Positions 39,464 to 51,400 of a stretch of DNA of 64,000 bases are shown in pieces. The notes beneath the pieces are model-generated. The model worked only from the letters and a program-made list of their open reading frames with translations. It was not told the origin of the DNA and ran no database searches. Both the position numbers and the translations under genes were made by a program. Each line of letters begins with the position of its first letter. Position 1 is the first letter of the stretch. Origin of the DNA: Lucifuga dentata (Eukaryota > Chordata > Actinopteri > Ophidiiformes > Bythitidae); NCBI GenBank assembly GCA_014773175.1, contig VXCM01000129.1:62001-126000 (forward strand), given 5' to 3'.

Positions 39464-42400
39464 AGAACCACCTGCTTCAGAGGCCTGCTTCAGTGATTTG
39501 TTCTAGGCCATTTCAACTCTGACCCCACGAACATGGGCTTCAAAAGCTGTGGCACACCACACATAGCATTTTTAGCAGCTGTGTCTACTCCCCACAGCTC
39601 CAGTTTTAAGAGACAAAAGTCTGATCAGAGCTCTGTAGAGCTATTCCCATGGCACATTATCAATTCCCAAATGTACCATTCACTTTGGCCTGATAGCTCT
39701 GAGGACTCCCAGGAACAAGCTAATGGAGTTTTTACCTTGAGAAATGTTGCACTTTTATGATAGGTTCATGTTTCTCACCATATCGCTGAGAAGAAAGAAT
39801 GTGTTAGTCACAGCAGAATTCTGGCACAACACATCGATGTCTTAGATGTATAGAGACTAGACTAGAAGCTGCATCCTTTGTTTTGTCGAGAGAGCAGCCT
39901 CGCCTTGTTTTTTAACTTCAGCCAGAGCAGTATGCAACGTTTTAAGTTTTTTCCTAGCTGCGCTGATCCGAAGGAATCTGCCTTGACTGAGTATTTTCCG
40001 GCCTGGAGGATGATCTTCCACCATTTCTGAGGCCTTGGGGAGTGGTGTCATTAGCTGGCTCTCAGAGCACAATGGCTGGAAATTAAGTTACTATTTATCC
40101 ATGCTGAGCAAAGGAAAAGCAAGCTGTGGGGCAGAGAGGCCCAGGAAGACTTTAGTATTGATTTTGCCGAGGGGTGTTGGCCAGCCAAGCCAAATCTTGT
40201 TTTCTTTGTATGCCATGTAAGAATGCAGGGAGAGAGGAGAACAGTGAAGGTAGTTACAGTGAAAGGGTTCAGAAACAGGAATATCATAACATAGTGATTG
40301 TCCAATAACACACTCCCATCACACACACTCACTAAACATCATGGGCTTTTATATTCTATTCCTTCTAGAGCAGCATTATGATAGTCTAAAGTTCCTGTGG
40401 TAACAGCCAGTATCTTCACAAAAAAAAAAAAACAAACAAAAAAAACCCTGTACTGTACTTGGTTGCTCCTTTTCTTTATCTTTTCCTGAAAAAAGATTTT
40501 ATAAAATGCATTTATATAATCATTTTAGGATTATTGCACTGTTTACACTCAGGGTACATCATACTGGGTAAATCCAATGCCTAAAATGTGAATATAAATG
40601 TGAAATGCAAATGTTCCAGCGCTATGATGTGAGTTGGGCTGTTGTTTGACTGACAGGTGAGAGCAGCGAGGGAGGCAGCGGAGAGAAAGCATGCTGGAGG
40701 ATTGGTCTTAAGGTAGCTTGGGACATCCACACCCCTGGCCTGATGCTGCCACTGGAGTCTGGAGACTGTTATTACATGAGAGGTACCATGTGTTCTTTAC
40801 GCACACACGCACACTTACATTTTTTTATTGCCCTGTGTTTTCATGTTCATGTTCTCTGTCCCAAATGATCCATGCAAGCAGGATGCTTTTCTCTTGCTCT
40901 GTTATTCCCTTCTTCCAAACCTCTGTCCAGAGCGGAGGTGTGGTGGAGGAGGAGGGAGGCTTCTTGGCCTGAACACAGGACTTTAAGGTTCCATGAAACT
41001 GTGTGCATTAGAGAGGTTAGAAAAACCAAATGTTATTTTTTGAAGTCCCGTGAGCCATGTCTCTATGGACAGTGAGCCACAGGGGTGTAAATCATAGCTT
41101 AATGCTGATGGCTGCAGCAGACACCTCCACCCTCTTTTCAGCCCCATAGGTCCTTTCAAGCTTCCTCATATGTTGCTGTACTGTGCTGAGTATGAGAACA
41201 TTTATTCACTTCACAGCAGAAGCCTGTACGTTAATGTGCCAGAGGTGAAACTCCCGGTTAGATGGATGGGGGATTTATCGTTTTGTGTTGGCTTCATGTT
41301 GTGTGCATGTATAGTCAGTCTTTTATCTGCTTGATGGATGATCCTTTTTTCTTTATTTGTTAAAATTCCAGTTTAATGTATAGATTTTCTTAGCCACAGA
41401 AGAGCATTACAAGATGCAATAATATAAATCACCTTTATCTAAAACTTTAATTGTGATACTTCCTTGAGTATAACATGTTCTACATGAATCATGTTGAAAT
41501 AATTGTTTAGTTGTGTGTAGTCAATATCTAAATATTTCTAAACTTTTTAATGCTTCAGTGACATCCAGTAATGACTGAACTTCAAAACCATATCCTTAAT
41601 ATTTAATAATAATAGTACTCAGATGTGAGTGGGTAATAGGACTATACCGTTCACACACCATTTCAGAAATTTTCCTTCATTTCACACCAAGAAACCAGGA
41701 ATCATTTATTTATTATTTATTTATTGTTTATTTGGCAGGGACAAATACATACAACATTGCCACAGACAAATGTGGAAAATGCAANTATTTATTGTTTATT
41801 TGGCAGGGACAAATACATACAACATTGCCACAGACAAATGTGGAAAATGCAATAATTTATTATAAGACATTTAGCTTAAGTTAATTTGCAGTCCTTGTCT
41901 CTGGTCAGGCTTTTAAAGACAATAAAACAATTTATACAATAAAAAACAGTTTATACAATTCATACAAAATANCAGGCTTTTAAAGACAATAAAACAATTT
42001 ATACAATAAAAAACAGTTTATACAATTCATACAAAATACAGATTAAAACAAAGAATCAAATTTACATAAAAATAAATATAGTTTTTAAAAATAATAATTT
42101 TAATAGTTTTAATAGTATTTTTTTTTTTTAAATAAAAAATAGTAATTTTAGTTGTTTAGTTGTTGTTGTTTAGCTCCTTCTCCAGACTAGGAACATCACT
42201 GATTAGCCACCATTTTTAAATACTTACATATAGTTTGTTTGTGTACACACTGGAACAGCAACAGTAAGCTTTAAAGACTTTTAAACAAGGTAGGAAACAT
42301 TCATCACATTGTTTTTTAGAACTCAGAATTACTCATAATGTGAAGCAGTGGCAAGATTTTTTTTTTTTATGATTAAACAAGACTACAAAAATCAAAAATC

Positions 42401-45400
42401 ACAATAATCAAAGCGGCTCTGATACATGGAGAGATCACTAACTCTAATTTTTTTTAATCTTCAATGTGCTTGAAGTGTGGTGCGAATGCAAGCAAGGAAC
42501 TCGCTGAAAGAGCCATGTAGTTCCTTCTCGTGATAGTTCTCGATAAAGTTCCTAATTAAATTCCAAACTTCAGTTCTAGAAAGTAAATTTTTATTTTTAT
42601 TTATCACAATTAATAGTAAGCACTGTAGATATTTTAGGAACAAATAGGAAGGATTCAATCACCTGGCGAAGTTGACTCTTTAAAGCTGCCTTTTTCTTAG
42701 AGCAGCAGCGTCTGTACCTCATATTCAGCTTGACAGGGCTCGGGTCTGACCCCCTTTAGCAGGATAAGATTTACAATAGAACAGTCAGTTTCAGGCCAGC
42801 CATGATAATAGAGTGATTGGCTGTTGTGCAGACCAACCTAATGGGACTTGACTGTCGCGGATCAGAGGGGATTTATGCTCCACTTGGTGAGTACGCCCTT
42901 GAGAGGCCAACTGCTGCACGATGATAGTGGCTCACACAGTCCTTGGCCGTCTGTTGCTTTGTTGGTCTACCTGAATTAAACACTTGGCACTATGTACAAA
43001 CATATGCACGCACCTATAAATTTGCTAAACTCACATGGGCAAACATACACACTCTAACACATGCTGTCTCTTGCAAAGAATGTAGTCCTGTGCTTGCTCA
43101 TTAGAGAGAAAACACCCATTCCCCTATCCCAGACACACACACACAGCTGCCATCATTAAATACAGTCTTTCAGCGTTTGAGTGACATACATATATGCTAA
43201 GTAGTTTGTGGTATTTAAAGAAAACTACAGCGGTGTATAACCACAGACACCATAATGTCTTTTCAGCACCATTTGTCGCTTGCTGGCCCTTTTGAACTGC
43301 TAATGTCTGAGCCGCTGGAGGCAAATTGAATCACCGTCATTTCCACCCAAATGGAATTTCAGCGGTTATAAAAGAACAATGCAAGTCTTGACACCAGGCC
43401 TGTTCAATAATCAGATTTCCAGTTCCCAATGCACAGGGGGACTGGAAAAAAAGAGTTGACCCAATATATTTAAAAGCCTGCTTCCTGGAAAAGAAGGACA
43501 AGTGGCAGCAGGCGTAAGGGTTGAAAGAAAGATAAATATTTATTACAGTTATCGAGTTTGCCTCTACTCCCTCCTGATCCCACCGATGCTTCAGACGCGC
43601 CAAGAAAAGAGCAGATTGATGGAGATAATTTGTTATTGGATATAAACAGTTTTAAAGACGCAGAGTAATTCTGCCCAGAGACCTAATCCTTCACAATCTC
43701 ATCAGGGGGAAGAAAACACCGGCAAGTTGTTTTGTTTGTCACCATCTTTTTTTTCTTCCACCAAACAATAATATCTTCCTCCCAAAGCATTTGGCTGTTT
43801 GACTTTCAAATCATAGGCATTAGCTGGTGTACTTTTGCTCGAGGCGGGTGTAAATATGCACATGTGCTGTGAATGACAGCTCTGTCATGGCTAAATTAAT
43901 TATTGGTGTGAGGCAAATAATGGCAGAGCTGAGAAACATCTATACACACAAAGAAACACATGGAGGGATACACAGGAAACAGCAGTAAGGCCTCTTTGTG
44001 AAGCTCCCATGATATTGGACAAATGTTTGTTAGTATGGCTCTTCCATCTTGACAGATTGAATGCGATCTGGTTTTGTTTGGTAATTAAAATTATAGTACA
44101 ATGCTGCTCATTCTATCTGATTCAGTGCTGGACTGAGTGCAGTCTGTCTGAGAACAACGTGATTTAGTTGTCATGTTCACTCACACCCTCCTTTTCATCT
44201 GCTTTTCTCTCCTCATTGGTTCTCTCCTTTTGTGGTTTATTCTCTTCTGTATAATAATGATGAAACTTACAAGCGAGCAATCAATCAATGATCTGTTTTA
44301 TTCAGTTCTTTTTTTTCTGTTTTGTTATTTTGTTATTGAATTAAGCTATTACTGGTGGGTGATCTATTCCATTTCAGTCCAGCCTAGTTCATTTTTTTCT
44401 ATTTTATTTTGTACTGGGTTCTAGAATAACGTTAAATACTGGTGGATTATCTGTTATATTGTATTCTATTCTATTCTAGTTTAGTCAGTTTTTTTGTTTT
44501 GTTTTGTACTGTTCCGTTGTAGAATAAAGTTATTATGGGGTGGTTTAAGTTTATTCTAGTCTGTTCTAATCTGTTCTAGAAAAAAAGTTATTAAGGGTGG
44601 ATTATCTATTCTATTCTATTCTATTTCAAAATACAATAAAACTTCATACTCATATGGACACATAAAGATAGTTTATACAAGTACTGTCCACTGTGATACA
44701 ACCAGATTGTTACTGAGCTGTCTATTCTACTGTATTCTCTTCTGTTCTCCCCTGTTTCTGTTCTTTTGCTGCTCTGTTGTTCAGAGTAATTATTTCAAGT
44801 CGGTGAATATTGTGATCTGCTCAGTTCGGTTATGTACTGTTCTGTTCTGTTGAGGATTGGTGGTGTAGTGTTAGTGTTCTGACAGCTTTTCTCTTCTTTG
44901 TGTCTACAGATGACCTGAACATCACCCATCAGCACTGTGTCCTGGCTGGAGACACTGCACGTTTCAGCTCCACACACAGAGTGGCTGAGGTGAGCAGCCA
45001 CCAGGCCTTTAAGGGGAAAACACAGTGGTTTGATGTTGATGTTAAAATACTGTAGCGTGTCCATTCAGGGAATTTACCATTCTTGTTTTTCAGGAACAAG
45101 TACATAAGATAATCCTCTCATCATTCACTGGCACCATCTGCTGAGAATTAAAGATGAAATTGTTATACTGTAGCTAATAACGTTGGATTAATAATAAGAG
45201 CTGTATTTTTTTTCTAAAAATGTATTTGTCTTTTTTTTTTTGATTGTGTAAATGAAAAAAACAACAACAAACAAAGCTACAAAAGACTTGCATCATAAAG
45301 TGTTAAATAGAAGTTGATGATTTCTCATGTCAGCCTGGATATTTGTATGAAGTAACAGCCATATGCAACCCCCAAATCGTTACTCTTACTTACTGTATGT

Positions 45401-48400
45401 GCATTACACTTTGTGACAGGGTCTCTTTTATTCCCAACAGTGTTCCAGTGGGACCCTGAAATACATCCAGTCCCGATGCCAGGAGGTCCTGTCCAACCTG
45501 CACACTGACCCAGAGACGGGCTCCCACAGCCTGCAGGCCCTGCTGCCGACCACGCTACAGCACTGTGAGGAGATCCACAACGAGGTGGGGATGTGTGTGT
45601 GTGTGTGCTTGTGCCTACATGTTTACATGCTTGCATGTTTGCATGTGTGGGTTTTGATGACCAATTTCATGACTTTGTTTTGGTGTGTGGTGATGTTATG
45701 CCAGCTACGATGGCGTATTAGGGCCATATAAGACGGGGGGAAAAAAAAAGAGGGGCATTATTTCAAGTTTTAAAAGAAGTTTAAAAAAAATAGAGTCCAT
45801 CTGTTTGTCCATATGCCGTATGTTTTAAAAGCCAGTATGTTTATGATAATTCCATTTTGCGCTAAAAGCACAAGTATTACTTTATTGCTAAAAATCCAGT
45901 GGAAAAGTATAATTTAATAAGGTCATGTGCAGGCATAATCATCATATAATTTGCCAGTTTTAAAAGTCAGTATGTTTATGAAAATTTGATGATTTTGCGC
46001 TAAAAGCACAAGTATTTCTTTATTGCTAAATCCAATGCAAAAGTATAATTTAATAAGGTCATGTGCAGGCATAGGCGATTCCAATTCCACTGGCTTTAGC
46101 AATAAAGAAATTATGAATCATCATACGCATACAGATCATCAAATTATCATAAGCATACAGACTTTTAAAACATATGGCATACGGACAAGCATAAAGACTT
46201 TTTTTTGAGTCTTCAAACCGACAAATTTGTTTTTAAACTCGCAAAGTTGTGAGTTTAAAAACACGAAATAATGCCCCCTTGTTTTTATTTTTTCTTTTCT
46301 TCATATGGCCCTAATACGCCGTTGTAGTGCCATCTTTTGTGCTTCTCTGTGGATCAAGTATTTATTTCATGCTCACTGGACAATTGTTTTAGCTTTAATT
46401 TGCAAAGCTTGGCATTTAATCAGATGTACGGTTTCATGTCTTTGTAAGTGCTATTAAAAGTACAAACTTTATTGCAGGAACCTCTTGTTACCCGTGTTAC
46501 CTCATAGGAGCTGCTGATCTTGTTGAGTGTCCTCTGATAACAGGTTAAAGCTCTGTAAAAGGTGGAATGGGAGCCTGCCAGCCATCCACCTTCTACTTAC
46601 CTAGTTGTTTCTGCTCAGGGAAATGCCTCTAATATGAAATCCAGGTTGTTCTCATTTGTCCTGGCCTGTGATGGATCGTAAGGCAATAGCCTTTCCATAT
46701 GTTATCTAAAGATGAAGCCTTGCCCCTCTCCCTTCCCTCCCCCCTTTTCACACACAACAATGAGTGATGCTGGCTTGGGATATTGAGGGATAGAGTGAGG
46801 TCAAAAAACAGGAACATGAGGGGCCTTCCTTGGTGCTATCAGTGCCCCGCGTTAGCTTGCCGCAGGCCAACAGTTAATATAGCACTTCACCTCTCCCCTT
46901 TTACACCCCAGGGCTCAAAGCACACGTCCTAGCCGACACTACCATCCAGGCCCCTCAGCAGGACGCCATGACAGATGAGCCTGACGTAAGGTTGTTTAAA
47001 GGTTGTAGGCAATATTAATTATTCAGCACTACCAAACAATAGGGCTGTCTGTGTTAGGAGGGCAGTGCGCTAGTTGAGCTAGCAACACCTGCTAGCTTGC
47101 CGCATAGCACCACAGGATTACCACGCATAGGCCCCCACCAGGAGGGCAAGGCACGTTTATTTAGGAAAACAGGATGCTATTTATAAAAGAGCAGGTGTGT
47201 GTGTGTATGTATGTGTGTGTGTTTAAGTAGGGGGGGGGGGGNGGGGGGGGGGGCGTTCTCAGGGGCTCTAGCCTACCCTACCTGGCACTCGCAATGATCG
47301 ATGTGGCCATTTGTTTGGAGTTGCCCAGGAGAACAGAACACCCACTTAAATGATGTATTGTTGGCGGAGTTATTTATGATGGCGGCACACTTTGGTGCTT
47401 GGCGGGTGCATATTGCGCAGGTCGTGTTTGACATGGACGACCGAGGAGTGAACAAGCCTGAGACGCACAGGCAGCCTGACCTGAGCAGTGCCTTGTGGGC
47501 CTTTCCTTAAAAAGTGCTAAACAGCAAGAGCTAGCTCTGGCTGACATGCCTCTCATTGTGCTTTGTGGAGCAACTGGGGTGGGGGGGGTGGAGGTTGACA
47601 GTTGTCAGAGGGAGTGGGTGGGTCTGAGGCTGATGAAGCAGAGCGTCTGCCATGTGAGTGTGAGTGTTCTTAGATGGGGTGGAATGTTGAGTTGAGGCAG
47701 GGACTGATGGGAAAGAGGAAGCGACGGAGACAGAAATGAATAAAACTGAAGTTCCACCTGTTTGTTAAGCTTGGTCCTTCTCACTGTCTCTTTTTAATCT
47801 TACCTGCTGTCTCAGATGGCAGGGGGGCAGTCTAACATAGCATCACCACACGGCCCCCGTGTGCATGTTTGGCTTTGAAATGCTAATCCCAGACACAAAT
47901 GTCTTGTCTCATTTAAAGCCACTGTGTCACTTCCCAGGTGGGTGTGTGACAGAGTGCCCTGAGGGACCTGCTCTAATGATGCTAGTCCCCCCACAGTAAA
48001 TATTGAAGGGAGGGACAAGCTTTCTCCACATGTTCTGTTCTGAAAGTAAAGTTGGTGTGGAAACAGGTATGTGTGACCTTCCCGTGTGCCGTTATCCAGG
48101 CCAAAACTTCACTCCAGGCTCTCAGGTCTTCACTTGGCTTTGGTACGCGTTACCTGAAAGGCTTACGCTGGTAGTGTGTGTCATCTTTGATGTCCGCCTC
48201 AGAACACTTTTGCTAACAGGTCTGTGTAATATGTGGTTGCTGTGTCCCTTTTTCAGTCCTGTTACCAGTTTTATTTCTCTTTACACTTTTTTTTTTTTTT
48301 TTNCTTTTTTTTTTTTTTTTAATAAATATAACTGAGTTTTTATTGTTTAAGTAATGTGGTGTTTGTGTCGATAAGCTTCATGTAGAAAATTCAGTACAAA

Positions 48401-51400
48401 TAAAGATTTACCCATTATAGACAAAATTGTGTTCAGAACACAACTGTGCCTCTGCTGTGCTGCTGTGTAAAATTACAATTTAGCCAAAATTTCATGGTGT
48501 TTTTGAACATTTCACTCAATTATTTAAGTGTATTTTAATGATATTAGTCACACTGATATCAAGGATTTCTTCCCCCATGGAAGTAGAGACTGCCAGAGCA
48601 CATGGGACCACAGGAAAAAAAAAATGGTATTGATCACTGCCGTTTTATGGTTATAGATAGAAATGGAAATGTATAGGGCAATGTGTGTATGTACAGTGTG
48701 CTCTAGTTTGTGTGAAATTGCGTGCCTGGTCCCTCATGGAGAATTGGGGAAACCAGCTTTCCTGGCTGATGTGTGAGGAGGGCCGGGAAAGGTAAACAGA
48801 GGACGGCAGAGTGGGATCGATCCCACTCTCATCAGCTCCCACCTCAGGGCCCTAGCCCGGAAATTGATTGGACCCGCTCAGGGAATACCGTGAAGGTGTG
48901 GAAAAATCACGCCTCATTAAATGGGAAAAAAGGGGCTACTTCGCTTTAACTCCCGAGTTGCCATGGTGGGCGGCCAGTCGACTAATGTGGGTCTAATGCG
49001 TAGTTAGTGTGGCCATCACCTGGAGAGATGACAGCCACTGCCGCAGGGGAGCCACTAGCTCCCCTCTCAGTGCCCCGCCACGTCTAAGAGAAAAACTAGC
49101 CCTAACAACCACTCTCTCTTTCACACACACTTTCGATCTATCTGCCCGGATAGGTGGCATTTAGTCAGAGTTTCTCTCTTAGTAACTCACAGCTGGATGG
49201 CCGGACTCCAAATGCCACATAGCCAGCACTCCTCAGTCGCTTTAGATGGCCTGCTTTGTGGCTGCCATTGGCCTACGCAGTGGGGGAGAGGGAGCCATGT
49301 CAGCTCAAAGTGGAGACACAGGTTGGTTTCTTCTCACTAAAGGACAGGCAGACAATCACAGAAATGGAAGGAGGGACAGACAGAGAGAAAAGGACGTCCG
49401 ATATTGGCGCTTGGCGGCTTTGTTGTATGTTTGAGCTGTAGTGATCGAAGGGGAGTGGATTTGGAGAGTGTTGAAGAGACCATAAAGGATGACATTTCTT
49501 TGAAGGGTGAGTTGTATGGAGTGACTGAGAGGCTGCTGAGCAGTGCCACTGGCTGTGTATTCTCCCTGACATGCTCCAGTCCTTGCATGTCATCCCTGCT
49601 GTGATCAGAACCCTTTGGAACCAAATGGCAGGATGATTCTGTGACCAGATTTACCCAAGGCAGAATTTACTCAGGCTGTTTGTGCAAATAACTCTTGCCC
49701 TTTGTTGCTTGGAATTGTGACCACTAGGAAATATTTTAGGCTCAATTTGGCATACTTTTGCACAATTAACAGCTTATCTGACAAAGTGAATTGATATAAA
49801 TCTCACTGAACTGATAATGCCAGATTGAGGGTGAAGTGATCCACAAATTATTTGCAAATCATATAACACCATATAATATGACATACAGTATTTCACATAA
49901 GTGAAGGCTTTGCAGATCAATCATCGATGGTTTCTTTGTAAAAACCAGAATTTTGGGGCCTTGATATGAATTTTAAAGTACATTTGAATTCCTAGGACCA
50001 AGACCATACCACTGTAGGCAGACATCTTTGCAAACTGGCACTTACTGGATGAGAAAAGGGTGGTGTTTAAATAAAATATATTAAAAAATATATAAAAATG
50101 TTTAAATATAAAATGACTTGTTGACATATATTTGGCATATTGATAGATAGTGGACAATATACCCAAAGGTAACAAACTGGAAAAGGAATTTTCATTTCAT
50201 GGGACCTTTAGGTTGGAAATGCTCAAACTATGTTGTGACTGTAAGTTCATGACTCTAGCAAAAGTCTGCTATATACATTGTGAAATGCTGTGTGAGAAGA
50301 ACAATGACAGAATAAAAGCCCTCTCAGTCCCATTTGATATGTGACTCCTTTGTTTGCAGCTACATTTTGTGTTGTGCAGTTGTCTGTGTCAAAGTGAAAT
50401 GGGGAATGCATTGTTTTGGGTGGATGATGCTTTGTAGGATGTTTTGGGGAGGGCAACTCACAGTGCCTTTCATTTACATTGGCAGCAATTGGGGCAATCT
50501 CTGAGACACACACTCACACTGGCAAATGTACGCACAACCCAACAAAGCTACTCATATACTTGTGTAGATAGACACACGGGCACATACACACTGGTGCACA
50601 AACACACACACACACAAAAATGCATGCAAAAAGACACTTAGAAATACATAGGCTACACCTGGTTACATGAAGCATCATTGTGAGGATTAAATCAGCACTT
50701 CAAAAGAGCAGGAAACAAAAACACTCCCAGTGGAGGAGAGAGGAGAGGCGCTGCAGCCGAGGCTGTCATCCCCAGATGGAGAGAGGGAGAGGGAGAGGAG
50801 GGGAAGGAGGGAGTAGCATGAGGAGAGGAGGAAGAGGGTGGAGATTTCAGGTGTGCTAACTGGAAGGTGCATGAGTGTTTGTATGTATACACAAACATCT
50901 ATGCATCTGTGTGTATTAAGGGTGTGATTATGCTCTCCAACATTTAACTTACTTTTACTAGCACTATTTTTCATATTAAAAAATCCTGTTTGTTGAATAT
51001 TATTCTTTACAAGGACCACATGAAAATGAGAAAAGGTAAATAATTTAGCAGCATAAACGTGTAGAATATGAGCATGAATACTTTTAGAAGCAAAAAATGT
51101 TTTTTTCCCACATGATTTAATGCCTCACTTGGTGAAAATCAGTTTTAATCATTTGTATACTTTTTGTAAAATGTTAGCATCATGTCATGAGTTCCTAGAG
51201 AGCTCCAGGCCTTGGAGAAAGGATATGAGAACATATAATTCTAAACAATAAAAGAGAAATATTTAGCCAATATTAGTAGTAGTATACTAGTGTACTGAAT
51301 ACTGTGAAACATAACAGGTTAAATTCCAAAATGAGATATAACCACTGACTCAACCACAAAATTAAAACATAGAATTTTTTGACAGAGGGGCGGTAACTTT

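Larger units (their letters stand above)
37955..40656. other. fto intron 3 (2.7 kb)
   Basis: It contains a dispersed repeat at 38760-38965, a poly-A run with N (38985-39022) and a poly-T run (39433-39462). No gene. Confidence 0.9.
40783..44909. other. fto intron 4 (4.1 kb)
   Basis: It contains two N-separated exact duplications (41718-41852, 41906-42038), AT-rich sequence around 41.9-42.4 kb and a TTCTA-rich degenerate minisatellite at 44.3-44.65 kb. No gene. Confidence 0.9.

Noticed and set aside
47230..47253. Poly-G run considered as a functional G-quadruplex
   Set aside because: It contains an N and its length is not reliable. It is reported only as a repeat.
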